Source of the DNA: Brachynemurus nebulosus
Lineage: Eukaryota; Arthropoda; Insecta; Neuroptera; Myrmeleontidae
Length of the DNA stretch: 64,000 nt
Assembly: GCA_035578155.1 (NCBI GenBank)
Contig: JAPWDM010000006.1
Coordinates: 49,097,529 to 49,161,528 of the forward strand
Direction of reading: 5' to 3'
Both the position numbers and the translations under genes were made by a program. Under the pieces are notes generated by a model. That model worked only from the letters and a program-made list of their open reading frames with translations. It ran no database searches and had not been told where the DNA came from. Below, one piece after another: positions 34,720-48,323 of this stretch. Positions within the stretch are counted from its first letter, which is position 1; each line of letters starts with the position of its first letter.

Positions 34720-35180
34720 TTGAAACACAAACCGTCATCGGTTTCGTTATTTGCGAATGAATCCCTACAGCCTGCATACGTACGTATTCGTACATCTACA
34801 TACGTTCGAAATAAACTGAATATGATGAGATACGAAACGAAAACAGTCATCGCTGCTACGTTCGCTTGGCTGTTGTCGTTGTCGTCACATAAACTCAGCA
34901 GATAAATGTTTATTCACAAAATCATATGACATCAAAGTAACTGATCATTAGTGTGCTATTGTTTATTTAATACCCGTGCAATGAGTAGCAGCAGCGGTCG
35001 CAGCAGCGAGTGATAAGAGTACAGGGAGCAAGCTAGAGTAAGCGATGGAACGACAGCGCCCACACTGAGTCCCGCAGGTCAACGGGGATGAGTAGCTCGA
35101 GGTCTCGTTACAATATCAATGTCTACATACAATTCTCATTCACTCATCCCCTTATTCGGCGCAGTGCAGCAGTCTGTTGG
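34720..35180. other. GC-elevated patch, unassigned
   Basis: Richer in GC and CG dinucleotides than its surroundings, with AGCAGCAGCGG and a GGGGATGAGT/ACTCATCCCC inverted pair. It holds a 61-codon frame with no recognisable features. It could be a regulatory region, an old repeat or an untranslated exon; I cannot tell. Confidence 0.3.
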
Positions 35181-35227
35181 TACCCTACGATTACGATGAT
35201 ACAAATAGTATACTTGCTGAAGTTATA

Positions 35228-35229
<2 letters not shown>

Positions 35230-35319
<90 letters not shown>
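35230..35319. repeat. (TA)n microsatellite
   Basis: About 90 bp of uninterrupted TA. Unlike the other long tracts it is not next to a Helentron-like block. Confidence 0.95.
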
Positions 35320-35322
<3 letters not shown>

Positions 35323-35727
35323 ATTTAGACGTACCTATGGGTGAATATGGATTATATTATTTGTATATTAGAACATCATATAAATGTATGTATGTGGTGC
35401 TGTTGTGTCCATCTGACGTCGATTGATTTATGTAAACATTATATAACGATATGGATATAGAAATAATCAATTTTTCTTGCATATGTAACCAACTAATTAT
35501 TTTGATATTAGTTGGAAAGATCATGAATAAAATAAAAGGATATTGTGTTTGATTTTTCATTTGCTGGAAGATAAGCGAAGTAATGAAAGCGGGAGAAACG
35601 AAGAAAGGGTTATGATCAAATAACAGAATTTCATATGCGTAATCATTGATAGTAAATTTTTAAAATAAAAATCAGTTTTTCTAACAAAGGTCACACGTAT
35701 GTTTCTTAAAAAGTTATATCGATCAAG

Positions 35728-35998
35728 CAAGGCCAGCTTGGCCAATAGGAGCTTGGCCTAGGAGCGGAAGATTTTTAGGGGCGGTAAATTTTTGAAATAG
35801 GGCGGAAAAATGAGTAATTAACGTTTTTTTTTTTTTTTTGCTCGCCACTTATTTTTTTTAAGAGAAAGTTTGTAAAAAAGGTAGGAATAGGGGCGGCGAA
35901 TTTTTAAAAACGGGCGAAAAAATCAGTGACTGACGTTTTTTTTTTGCTCGTTTTGTTTTTTTAAGGCTAGGGGCGGACTCAGGGTTAATCCGGCCCTG
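35728..35998. mobile_element. hAT-like MITE (271 bp) with imperfect 8-bp duplication
   Basis: The left end CAAGGCCAGCTTGGCC and the inverted right end CAGGGCCGGATTAACC agree at most positions. The flanks CGATCAAG and CCTTCAAG match at six of eight bases, as expected for an old hAT duplication. The interior has repeated GGGGCGG and GCTCGCCACTTATTTTTTT segments. Confidence 0.6.
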
Positions 35999-36189
35999 CC
36001 TTCAAGTAATCTATTTTGAGTAGTTTTTATAAATGCAACCTTAAATAAGGAAAGTCCCTCTAGTGATAAAGTTTGGAGGACAAATATTTTTAAGATGCTT
36101 TCCAAAAAAAAGAAAAATTAACGAAAAGATACAGCTATATACATTATTGAATTCGTGATTTAATAAGCTTTTGTTTGATACCTTACTCG

Positions 36190-36530
36190 ACGTTTTTGGG
36201 GAAAATTTTTTACCCACTTTCCAGGTTATCCCCCATGAAATTAACTCCCAGAATTGATATTCAACTTTAAATTAATAATTGGGCCACCAAACTCCAATTT
36301 TTGTGCTAAATTTCGATTGTTCACGTCGAATAGCTTCAGAGAAACCTGCAACCAGAGCTGAATTTTCCCTAAGTGCCAACCAGGGCACCGTGAGAAATGT
36401 CGCCTCTGTTTTTTCCTAAAAAAAATATACCTATAATTAAAAAACACCAAATTCCAAATTTTGCTGCCTATAACAGACTGATAGACATCGAAGTAATTCC
36501 ATAATGGTACGGAACACTAAAACCGCAGTA
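36190..36530 (-). repeat. Dispersed arthropod repeat, inverted relative of 26946-27145
   Basis: On the minus strand it begins GTGTTCCGTACCATTATGGA and later has GGGATAACCTGG, both shared in order with the 26946 copy. It has no coding frame. Confidence 0.5.
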
Positions 36531-36794
36531 AATACGCTTACCCAATTTCAAGCAGTAAAACTCTCAACCTATGGATTTTTAGTTTTTCGAAATCGAATGC
36601 TGATTAAATAGTTAACTAAATCAGCTCCCTCAAAATAAAGTATCAGTTTCTTATTTCACTTGCGAAACTACCTACTTATATGAGTTCAAATATTATGACT
36701 TGTATTAACTAGCCATTGGAATGAAATTGGTCAAACGTGATGATACATGACGAAAAATTTGTTTTATTCTAAGCTCACGATTAAGTAATATTAA

Positions 36795-37687
36795 GGGGGA
36801 CCACTAGTGTGACGTTTTTAGAAAATTGGAAAAAGTTTTTTTGCATGTTTCGATAGTCTATACTTTTAAAAATAATATACAAAAGTTGCAAGTGCTTATC
36901 TCAAATAGTTTTTGAGTTACAGCCATCCGAAGAGTGGATTCTGGTTTTCATTGCCAACTTTTAGGTATTGAGAAATGTATGAAGGTTAATAGTTCGGGAG
37001 TTTCTGGACGTGGCTGCCAGTCACATATTGTAGAGAAACTAGACCCTGGCACATTTAAACGACTCATCTAGTTTTACTATGACCGTTATAGTCAGCACAT
37101 CTTAAATAATTTTAATAAAAATTCTCAGTGATTAAAACTAAAAGGTAAAATTAGGAAAAACTACATTTTTCAAATTTGCTGCAGTTATAACTCGAAGACA
37201 AATCATTCGATCGATTTAATTCTTATTGCAGCTTCTTTTATATATATTTCTTCGTACCATGAACCTCCAGTTTTCTGATCGAATAAAAAAAGTAGTTTTC
37301 GCAAGCCAAAAATCATTAAATTTTCGTGCAAAATTTGAAACTTGTTTGTAAAAACTCCGCCATTTTGTTAAATTTCAACTTTTCTTTTTCGATTGAGGTT
37401 CACGGTACGGACCATACCTTCTAGTTTAATAGGCTTTTTGGTTTTTTTTATTTCAGGCAGTGTGAAGGCCGCTATCACTGCAGCAGTGGGGGAACTTTTT
37501 TTGGAGCCTTGGGAGATCTCGACTAACTCACTGAATTTTCAATTTTTTGGTCCAAAAATGTTATTATGAATTTTATATATATGAAAGAATACATGCTTGA
37601 AATATTAAAACATTCCAGACAGTAGTTTTCTTTAAAAAGATTCCCAAAAATCACCTTTTTTTCAGGCGGTCACACTAGTGGTCCCCC
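36795..37687. mobile_element. piggyBac-like MITE, 893 bp, TTAA duplication
   Basis: TTAA followed by GGGGGACCACTAGTGTGAC at the left is mirrored exactly by GTCACACTAGTGGTCCCCC followed by TTAA at the right. The TIR is perfect over 19 bp. TTAA targets point to piggyBac. The interior is not coding. Confidence 0.8.
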
Positions 37688-37691
37688 TTAA

Positions 37692-38619
37692 TACACTAAT
37701 TATCTAAAAATTTACAATTAGTAATAGAAAGAACGACAAGCCCGCAAAACAAATGATAGAAATCACCACCTCAAAATTATCAACAAAAAGAAAAGAAATT
37801 AAACAATGAAGAAAGAATAAAAAGGTCAAGTTTGAATACTAATTTTTTTTTACTAATTGTAACTTTTTACCCGGCAGTTGGTTTGATTTGTGTAAATATC
37901 AAAAAATTTATTCTAATGAAAGTGTAGTTTATTAATATCAAAGTCAAAATTCTTATTTTATGCTTCTCTAAAAGAACGGAAAACCATAAGAGAATTAAAA
38001 ATAAAAGCTATAAAAAAACATTTTACTACTTTTAGTTTTACTTTTTACTCACAATCAGTATAAAATATATTTGTCCTTTTGTCCTCCCTCAGTCCCTCAA
38101 ACAAATTTAAATGATCGAATTCTCACAGCAAAAAGTTGAAATTAAAATGACGAAGTTGAAAAACATTTTATAAAAACAAATGTACACACAATCACATACA
38201 CAAACAGAAGATACAAAGGTGGTTAAATAGAATACGAAGCTTTTTCTACGTTGTTCAATTTAATAAATATGTATATCCGTACACATGAGTATGTATCCAC
38301 TAGGTACCGCCATGCCAGTCTAATAAAATCACAAAGTAAAATGCATCATTTTATTTTCTACATTTTGTGTTTGTGAATTTATATTTGTTTGTGGACCCGA
38401 TTCAGAGAATTTATTTTTTCCATTTTCGTTTTAAAGTTTGCCTAAAATACAAAATTTTCACTTACATAGAATGTACATTCACCATTAATATAGATGTAAA
38501 CAGACAGAGGTCAGGATGAAGTATGAAAGGTGAAATTTTATCTGAATGCAGACGGTGAGTAAGTGTGGAAAAAAGCTTAAATAGTTCCTAATGAGTTTTA
38601 ATGTTCTAAATGTCTATAG
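37692..38619. other. No gene recognised
   Basis: AT-rich intergenic DNA. Confidence 0.4.
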
Positions 38620-38745
38620 AATGCCTTCGCGAAGTTGACCGAATACGAGAGTGTAGAAGGTCACTTCGTAGTTGTTTGTGGTTGGTGCTGTAACGCTATT
38701 CGGGCCTCAGCCAACTTCAGCGAGTATTTCGGCGAGGATATATAA
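38620..38745 (+). repeat. Diverged relative of the 28544 MITE
   Basis: It shares CGAGAGTGTAGAAGGTCACT and GGTTGGTGCTGTAACGCTAT with the interior of 28544-28704 in the same order. The clean TIRs are lost. Confidence 0.55.
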
Positions 38746-41546
38746 CTTAACAAGACAAGTTTCTGTCTACACCCAAAACTCTTGTTTTGGATGTAAATTA
38801 AAGATACTGATTTGTAAATTAAGCATTAAAACATTAGAATAAACTTATCACAATTGACAACTTATATGCATTAAATTTTATTTAGTATTTCCTTCACTGG
38901 TACTCGAAGGGAAAGCAACTACAGCAACATTTAACATAAAAATATCAAAACTAGCAATCAATTTAGACATCTTTAATAAAAATTTTTTTTAATTCAAAAG
39001 TACAATATATTGAGAATATATTGTGAAAATTTTAGACCGAAATTCGAAATAGGAACTGAATTTTCGAGAGCGCATCATAGATGCGTGTCGAAAGTCGACC
39101 GGCAGCTGCAAGCGGTTGGGCATCGGCGATTAATGTAAGAGTTTATTTATGAAAATTTGTTGCTGAAACTTTGAACGCGTTTTTCTCAAAACATTACTTT
39201 TACGATCGGCCCAGGTCATAACTTTTTTTCTATTCAACCGATTCCTGTGAAACGTAAACTGGTTATTCGACACGTTTGTAGTTCTCGTCGGAACTAGAAT
39301 CAATTTTTTTCACCCTTAACTTTCCATTTTACAACCCTTTTTGTGCGACAAAAAGTGACTTTTTTTTCGATATCCGTCATTTTGTTATTTTTCGATAAAA
39401 TTCCATAATTCTAGTTCCGAGAAGAATGACATATCTATAGATTAAAACTAATTAAGAACTTTTGATTTCAGATGTCCCCAAGAGTCAAAATCACCCGGGC
39501 CATCCACGTGCTTATTTTATGAGGCGCCAACTTCAAGTGATAATAATAAAACAAAATTTAATTTATGTAAATAAACACATATTGAAATTTTAACTTTTCA
39601 TTTGTTCTTTCTCAAAAAAATGCCCCCAAAAATAGGCATGAAAAACAGCGCCAGTTACCAGACTACTACCTTAAAAGCATGTTGGTCGAAAAATACAACA
39701 GACATAATATAAGCCTATTACTTTTTAAGTTTTTATACCCTGTAAAATGTGGCGCTCTGATATTCAATTAGCTTCACTGTACATTATCAGAAAACAAATT
39801 AACCGTTTTCAAATTATAATTCAAAATTAACTATGGGTGAATGCTCTTCAATTAACCAATTTCAATCAAATTCTTGCTTTGAATTTACCTCTTATTAAGC
39901 CAACCCTGCATTCTTCTTTAACATGTATCTGTTAAATATACACCCAATTGTATTTATACATCTGTAGGTGGGTATATGTAAACGTTTGTGTTTCATTTTA
40001 TATCAGTCAATTCTCTTTTATTTTGTATTTGTTCTTTTCATTTGGACTAATTACTAATAAAAGTTTTCATAAACACAAAGAGTTACTCGACATTCGACGA
40101 AGGAGCATTTATTAATGATCAAAGAAAATTTCACTAACAAGCGAAAATTGAAAAATTAGCAAATTATTGTTCAAATATAATACTGATTGGTACGTGTACA
40201 CATATACTATAATGTACGGCGGTGATTTCGTTTTATGATTCATTAAATTAACGCCTACAAAATCAGATTAAACTTACAGTATTACAAGAATTGTTAAATA
40301 AATAATTTAAATAAATTTAGTTTAAGGGAGAAAAACAGAGTCGCATATTTTAAAATAGATGAATTTTTTATTTGAAATTTCGCTATCTATAAACAATTAT
40401 AGATAGCTAAAAGCATTCTTACCTGTGAATCGACTAACAGTAAATTTATTTTAGTCCTTCACAGCTGCTGCTAAATCAGTAGGTACTCTTAGTACTAGGT
40501 AGGTAATTAGTATGCTTACTTGTTCGTTTGTTCTAAAAATTGTTTAATATTTAGTATTTTAAAATAATAGAATTAAATAATTTTTTAATACTAAAGCGAA
40601 ATTTTATAATTAATTTGATTAAATCAGAAGACATATGAGTTTAGAAAAAAGTAATTTTCTTATAATTTGAGTGCTACTATACAGAAATTATAACACATAG
40701 ACTGGGTCTACTGCCTTTAATACCATTGAAATTTTTTAGAATTTATTTTTATTTAAATACAGCAATATTCCGAGATACAAAAAAATTTTAAGTGCAAAAA
40801 TATTCTAAAAGTATATACAAATTTACAACTGGGGGTCCATAGAATGTATAAAATATTTAATTTTTTTATTTAAAGTAATTGGTGGGTAGACAAGTCGGTT
40901 TTTCAAAGGATTTTAACGAAACTGCTCTAGATATTTATTTAATTCAATACCAATAATACGAGCCTATTCTGATTAAAATTCACCACTCCAGTTTTGAAAA
41001 AAACGATTTCAAAGTTTTGTAATTTTAACACGAACTCTTATGAGAAGTTGACATTTTTTTTTTGTTTAATAAAATGAAAACGTCCCAAAGGAATTTGATA
41101 AAAATTTAATGTTATTAAAGTTAAAACCATATTTTAAAAAAATGAAAATTATTGACCACGTTGTTTTTGAAATATAATTTATAAAAATTATTTTACAACG
41201 CTTTTTCAACAGCGCTTTTATATTGCAGCAACGCAAGCGTGCGGAAATTCAAACAAACAAGTGGCATACAAATATAATAACTGAAGAATATTAATATACA
41301 TTATTAAATTTTTGATATAAGAAAATTTGATCGCCGAGCAATACTTTTGTACGTGACTGTCTCGAACCAACTACCATAATAAGAGCAATAGAAAAACTGA
41401 AACTGATGTAATAGAGCAAGGTATCAAAAATCCAACGATTTCAGAAAGTGGTAAAACTTTTTAATTTATAAGTTAACCAGATATTAACAAAATGTAGCAG
41501 GGGCCTGAAGACTCATTAACAATACTCAAGAGTTAAATAATTTTTT
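38746..41546. other. No gene recognised (2.8 kb)
   Basis: AT-rich. A small perfect hairpin, GCTATCTATAA ... TTATAGATAGC, lies at 40381-40408. The 39050-39490 stretch is slightly GC-richer but has no frame. Confidence 0.35.
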
Positions 41547-41977
41547 CTATTCCTACTATTAAAAGTAACATTTTGTGTACTGCTAACTATATGTAAAAAT
41601 TAACAATTGCCCACACTGTGCGGATATAGCAGTGGGAAATTATTTCGCACGGCTTAATATAATAAAATGTCTGATTTAATATATAATGTCATATGTAATT
41701 CTAAAAATATACATATGTATGTTGATTAATTTTTATTATTTCCATAGTTTTAAGGTATGCTTTGGCAAAAATTTGAACATCTTACCACTGACATTATAAA
41801 TTTAAAAATTTTTTACTACTTATTTTAATTTTATTTTAATTAAAAGTATAGTGTAAAATACGCAGGAAAAGCTTATTTCTCACTCATATGAATTATTGCA
41901 CTCGCCCTGCGGGCTCGCGCAACAAACTCATATTCGTGAGAAATAAGCCTCTTTTCCCACTTATTGTATAATATACT
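41547..41977 (+). repeat. Second copy of the 19791-20283 repeat
   Basis: Same orientation and order as the first copy, including the 133-bp palindromic MITE at 41845-41977. It is shorter because of small internal deletions. Confidence 0.75.
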
Positions 41978-44900
41978 AAACAGGGTATATTTCTTTACGC
42001 TTATGAGGATCAAAACTGAGAAGAACGTACTTTTCATCAGTAGCAATTGGAAATAAGATAAGTGATTAATAGCATTCCAATTTGGTTTCGACAAAAAAAG
42101 ACTCTGTTCTAAAATTATAAGCTTATAAGATCATTTAAACTATTTGGCAAAACAGCACATTGTTTCCGACATTTCTGCCCTGTTTAGCAACAACAAGCTT
42201 CGAAAAACAAATTGACATACATAATTTTCTTTTTTCGCTTATGGTTCATTTAACCAAAAATTTTCATAGTATTTTTTGTCATAAAGATTTATAACGAACG
42301 GATAGTAAAAAGGAAAATTCATCGTTGAATTTTCATTGAGAACAAAACAAAAAATGTATTAGCAATTTAACAGTTTATTAAAAAAGAATAGAGCATTTTC
42401 TCTTGGAAAAGAGTAACAACTAATTATTTATTACTTAGAAAAGTAATAAACTAAAATGGCTTGATTCAGAATAACAAATCAACCGTTTAGTAAAAAGCTG
42501 TCAGCTTGTGTTGTTTGTTCATTTATGTGACTCCTTTATACCGTAGAAAGAAGAATTATTGAGTATTACGAACATAATACCAACCATACAAGACAAAACA
42601 TCCCTACACACTAGCGTACCACCATACACTATACTTGTTTGTTTGTTTGGTTCATTGCTTGTTTCGTTCATTTGGTTCAGACGGACGGATAGACCGGACA
42701 CAAGAGTTATATTGTCACCATTCAACTAACTATTAGCAAATGGAGCAAAAAGTATTCTCACTGGAATCTGAAACTGTATGAACTTACTACAGAATTATAT
42801 TGAACATATTTGATACAGGATTCTTAACATGACCACTAGTACTAAACTGCATTTCTTTAGCTTCTACTAATTTATCTCACCACATTTTATCGTTGTGTGT
42901 GGTGGTGGGAGCGCAGAGAAGCAACTATTTTGAAAAAACTTATTCAATTTAAATAAAATTTCGTTCTCTAGTCTTAAAAATTTGCGTCTATGATATCACA
43001 GAGTATCTATAGTCAGCACAATTTAGACTATCACATTTTAAACAAATTGGCAAAATTACACAAATTTATAATTGAAAAAAATTAATCAATCGAAGGCAGA
43101 TTTATTGAATAGAAGATATCCAATTTCGGAACTAAATTTCGATATTTTCATGGGAAAGCCGCTTTAGTATTGTTATGTTCCACCAACAAGCCATCAAGTT
43201 TATTTAACGGCTTTTAGGCTATAAAATTAGTAGCTTCAGCGATAGAAATCTTAAAGCTTTCTGCTTTTTAGAAGTTTTGACTAATCTTATCCATCTCAAA
43301 ATTTTTGACTATTCTTCATAAATGCTTTTACACTATATCAATCCCTTATCAGCCCCAACTCCCCCTCCACAGTAGGTTTTAAAAAATAAAAAGCGGAGGG
43401 GAAATTACTACAACTGCCTTGTCAGCTTTTTTTTTCAAATAAAGATTAGTGATGGCCTGATAGGATAATTCGAATTAAAAATATTCAGTATGTAATACAA
43501 TTTTTTAAATAAGCGATAAAAGGCGAATCAGCTGATACCTCAAAATTTTAAATAAAAATTTAAAAAAAAAATCGATAACATCCGATTATAAAAATAATTC
43601 GAATCATAATTATATAATCCAGTAATTCCGATAAAATAATCTCAATATAATAACATGCAGAAGAAATTGTGTACTTAATTGTGGATGTAACATGAAAAAA
43701 TTATATATTTGTTGTTCTTTTTTTTAAATGTTACGATTTTTCCAAGTGCATGACATAAGAGGCGTACATATGCCAAATCATATGTATACTGTTATAATTA
43801 TGTGCCATATTTATCACATTATTTATACAGAGTGGATTAATAAGAAATGACTGAGCTGGAAAACGATTAGAATTTAGATAATGTAGCTAATTTTACGCAC
43901 TTTTATTTTATATTTGTATATGAGTGATAGATATGTAACAAATCTTGAATGTTAGTCCCAACTCGACCTACCTCAAATATGAAAGTAGGAGAAACGTACC
44001 TATACTTTGTTGTATGTATATGTAATCATGATATTAGGTAAATAATTCGAGTATTGGGTTATTAAGAAAATACGATTATGTTTTAGGTTTTGATAGCATC
44101 ATCAGGTAAACATGTAACTTTATCTCTTATATTACAACACCGTATATTAAGAATCCCGTTTCATAATTCAGAAGTGCAGAATTGTAATATATATTTTTCG
44201 TTCAAAAGAAATAAAGAAATAGCAAACGGAGTGGAGTTTGTGTTTGGACAACAAGTGACCAAATACATGACATACAATTTTAAGAAGGAAGATACATGGT
44301 TTTCGCTTCCCGTTTCGCTGTTCGTTTCGCGTAAGCGTGAATGTATTTTAATACTTCTTTGCAAATAAATGTTAAGTATTGGCCATTAAGACAAAAAAAA
44401 AGATCAAAAAAACAGTTCAGTGTAATGCGGACAAATAAAACGTTGCATGTAATTATTATTAATGTAAATTAATTAAAATTTACAAATGGTGGGAGCGAGA
44501 TAAAAAATTTATAATATGTGTTTTGTTTGTTACGGTAACGTGTTATGTATAGTTCGGAGTTTTAAGTTGACAATGAGAAAACATTTTAACTTAAAGACAA
44601 AGACAATTTGAATCGAAGAGCTGGTTTCTTAGGGTTCCGAAGAAAAATGTCGGTACCTTCAGAGTTTCATCAAATCAGTTTGTCACAGTGTCAATAAATT
44701 CCACACAGTGAAAAAAATTGCGTTAAAATTGACACATTTCACATGTCCAGAACGGTCCACTCAATATTTTGTGTTATTTTTTTCACAAAGCATATTTGTG
44801 TCAAACCTTTACACAAGATTTTTGTCAATGATTTAACACCCAAGAGGACATACATTTTGTATCAATTTTTCAGATTTATCAGAGTTCAATATTTTACTTC

Positions 44901-45185
44901 CACTTAAGATATTTGAAAATCGTCAAAAATTATAACGATTTTGTTCATAATTATATTATTATAAATGAGACTCAAAGAACGCAAAGTAAGTCAGTCCTTT
45001 GTAAAAATTCTTATTTGTTTCCATATATATGTACCAAAATATATATAATAAAAAAGAGGAGAGCAATTCTTATTATTAAACAAAACCGAAAAATTATAAG
45101 TTTTTTCAGTTATTGACGAATATAGTTTTATTAAACCTTTAAAAATGAAACAATTTTCTTACATTTTAAAGTTACTTGTTACAGA
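41978..45185. other. No gene recognised (3.2 kb)
   Basis: AT-rich. The frame at 44090-44368 (92 codons) has no recognisable family features and overlaps an equally long antisense frame. Confidence 0.35.
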
Positions 45186-45281
45186 TTCAGTTACAAAAAA
45201 TCATATAAGCTTACTTACATGTAAGATTGTATATTATATAATACAATCTCAAGTAAGCTTACATGATTTTTTGTAACTGAA
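45186..45281. repeat. Foldback hairpin, 96 bp
   Basis: TTCAGTTACAAAAAATCATA at the left pairs with TATGATTTTTTGTAACTGAA-like sequence at the right, and TAAGCTTACTT with AAGTAAGCTTA. The arms are about 40 bp with a few mismatches and an AT-only loop. It is probably a small MITE. Confidence 0.7.
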
Positions 45282-46388
45282 TTACTGTTATTACTATTAT
45301 TATTATAAGTTTACGAAATTTACGAAAATTCAAAAAGTGATTTAAAGTAAGGAAAACTGCTGCAGCAAATGAAATTTTACTCGTTCAAATTCCAGCGTTT
45401 AAGTAGTGAATAGCTAGTAGAGTACATAAGTAGGACAAAACATTTCAATAGAGTGATATAAGTACTTTAACTACCAATTTATGCATTTTGGTTGTTCGTT
45501 TCGTCTTAAAACTTCTGTACGAACGAATCATTAATTTCCACTGACAGAACATAAAAGATTTGGTTCGTATAAAAATTTGTACACGAATTACAAAGAGTTA
45601 GAATTTTTTTTGTATTTTCTGAAATACTTAAAAAAGAAACTATATAATAATTTAACATTTTCTTCCACGAAAAAACTTCCAAATTATCTTGTACTTATGA
45701 AACAAATGGATACAGGTGTACCTATCGGCCTAGAACAATATAGAAAAGAATAATAAAAAAATATTAATCCCACAAAGCAAATAAGTAAAACCACATAACT
45801 CAAAAGGCAATTATATAATAATTTCCATCGTTCTACACACGAGAATTTAAGGATTAATTTATACAAACCTACAGATACCTATAACGTATGTAAATAAATG
45901 CATTTAATAGAATATATAGTCAGTTTATTTTGTGCACATACAAGGGAGGTTGGTTACCTTTATCGACTTAAATAATTTGTTTTGTTTGACATATTCAAAT
46001 TAAAGTGTTCAGTTTCTCTAAATCATAATACGTATTTGAATGAATACTATAATGCTACGGATGCATTTTACAAACAAACGGAATGGGAACCTATAGAGAA
46101 CGAGGCCGTAGTATTAATAATGGGTAGATTTTCTAACTCCTTTCCTTCATATAGGTGCGTATTATACTGATGCCCGCACATATTAAACAAATATAAACGA
46201 ACCCTCTTTGATCTATTATTTTATACAAAATAATAATAAACTTGATTTATGTAATTGTATGAATAGGTACAAACAAAGTTTGATAGATACATAAATCTAA
46301 AGGTTTCTGTGTTCCGTTGTTGATTCAAATGGTACCATATAGATGCAAGTGTATTGAGAAATTGCAATAACCAAAATATGTACATGTA
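45282..46388. other. No gene recognised
   Basis: AT-rich intergenic DNA. Confidence 0.4.
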
Positions 46389-47343
46389 TAGGGTGAGTTT
46401 TTTGAAAGTTACCATGTTTATTATGGCCAAACCGTTGATTTAATCAAAAAATTGTTCAAAAAAGTGTTGTAGATACCGGTGGTGGGGGCAACCCAAGTGC
46501 AAGTTAAAATTATAGTTTTGTTTTGCTTCTTTAAATGAAGCTACATATTAATTTGTAGATAATACCGCAATCTAATGCATTAGTTGAAAACTTAAAAAAA
46601 TTAATTAATTTGATGGAGCCTTCGAGGTAAAGAGGGGAAAAAGTCTCTAATTTGGAAATTAAAAAACTAATAGCAGCATTAAATGCACAAGGTGACAGTT
46701 GGTTTTATATATCAATATTAAGCGTAATCATTTTTGGGTAAAACCACTTTAAGTGAAATTCGAACATTCACAAATTTTTCCTCAATACGTGCTCAGATCT
46801 TTTTCAAAATCGGCTTGCATTTAGAACAGAGGGCGAGAAAATTTTTTTGTCTACGTTGAAGGTAATTTCAAGGTCATGTACAGAAAAAGAATGCAGAAAA
46901 CTGTACTTGATGTGTTGTGAAAATAAATTTTCTAGCAGAATATGGTAAGATTAGTATAGAAACCGATTTTCGTAAAATTCCAGATAGTCCAAGGCACTGA
47001 TTTAAAACAATTATCACATTACTATCTAATAATTTTAACTGCTGATGGAAAACTTAATAATCGTTTCTTTTCCGTAATTGCTTCAATTCAAAAGGCAGCC
47101 ATGTTAAACTAAACTGTTTTTAAGTAACGGAAATTCGTATACCGTTTTTTTGTCAGTATGATATGTAAAACATTATAATTTAAAAATATGAGGTAAAACT
47201 ATTGAAATTTGAGTCGTATTCGTAGTTTTGAAGCGATCGGTTGTTCCTATTCATTTGTATCTATAACTCTTATTGGAACTCTTTTTTGAGTAAGTCAAGA
47301 GTTTCGATATTATCAAAATGGAAACTTTCAAGAAACTCACCTG
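46389..47343. mobile_element. Tc1/mariner-like element remnant (955 bp), TA duplication
   Basis: The left end is TA TAGGGTGAGTTTTTTGAAAG and the right end, inverted, is TA CAGGTGAGTTTCTTGAAAG; both continue into T(A/T)CCAT. A frame near 46614 (Met-Glu-Pro-Ser-Arg-stop-Arg-Gly-Glu-Lys ... Ile-Lys-Lys-Leu-Ile-Ala-Ala-Leu) loosely resembles the start of a Tc1-type transposase but is broken. That coding call is weak. Confidence 0.55.
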
Positions 47344-47345
47344 TA

Positions 47346-48321
47346 CGCATATGAATTCATTATATATATAATATTCTACAACGGTAATGTAATGTACATA
47401 GGAAACTCCCATTACGCAATCCACTAGGACCGAATTGCTAAATGAGAAAGTCAAAGATCACGGGCGTCAATGTTTCGGATTTATATATTTGTATGATTTA
47501 CTGTTACAAACTATTACTTAGACACTAACACATTCAAACATATTTGCTTTAAAACACGGAGGGGTGCCATTATACACATCTTGTGTGCGACCAAATTGTT
47601 AAATGGGAGCGTGCGATATGGGAGTTTGCTATGTATTATTTATACATTTGTACCTATATAATAATACTATGCCGTTAATAATATACATATTTACATTACT
47701 TACAATGGGTTAGAAAATTAGTAATAATTTCTTAGAAAACTGGAAAAAGAGACAACCGTTGATAAGAAAGTTATTTGGGATTATCGCCACAACCTCATTT
47801 TTGTATGCTTTTTAAATGTCTTATATGGTAATTTTGGATAAGAAAATTATTTGTTTTGTAAATTCACCTATTTTGTTACAATTACTGAAGTACGAAACAA
47901 CACCAAACATTTTTTAAAAAGAAACTAATTTTTTCCAATACCTAAATTACAATATATTAAAACGCAGCAATGGTGGCAGCGTTGTGCGGAATAAGTAATA
48001 TTCATTCCTGTTCTATTTTTTTAATAAATTATCATAGGTTTTTATACGTACAGTGTGGGCCGCTTTCAAAGAAAGTATCTTACTGCGACTCGCACATTAA
48101 CCTCTCCCCCCCCCCCCCAAATAAAATAAGATAAAAACTTGCGTGTTGCTAATTACAATTTTATCAATTTTTAAATAATAAATATTTTTTTCAAAAAGCA
48201 TATACATAGTCCTTTAATTCTGTGTTACCATAGGATTATACTAACTTTAGGTGGTTTTAAAAATGATTTCTAATCGTTTCGGTCCTTGTTACTATTTAGC
48301 ATTAAATATATTTTAAGATAA
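47346..48321. other. No gene recognised
   Basis: AT-rich; a 14-base C run lies at about 48105-48118. Confidence 0.4.
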
Positions 48322-48323
48322 TA

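Noticed and set aside
44090..44368. Possible host exon (92 codons)
   Set aside because: No family resemblance, an equally long antisense frame, and no convincing splice or regulatory context.
48105..48118. C-run as a regulatory or structural motif
   Set aside because: A single homopolymer without context; may also be a sequencing artefact.
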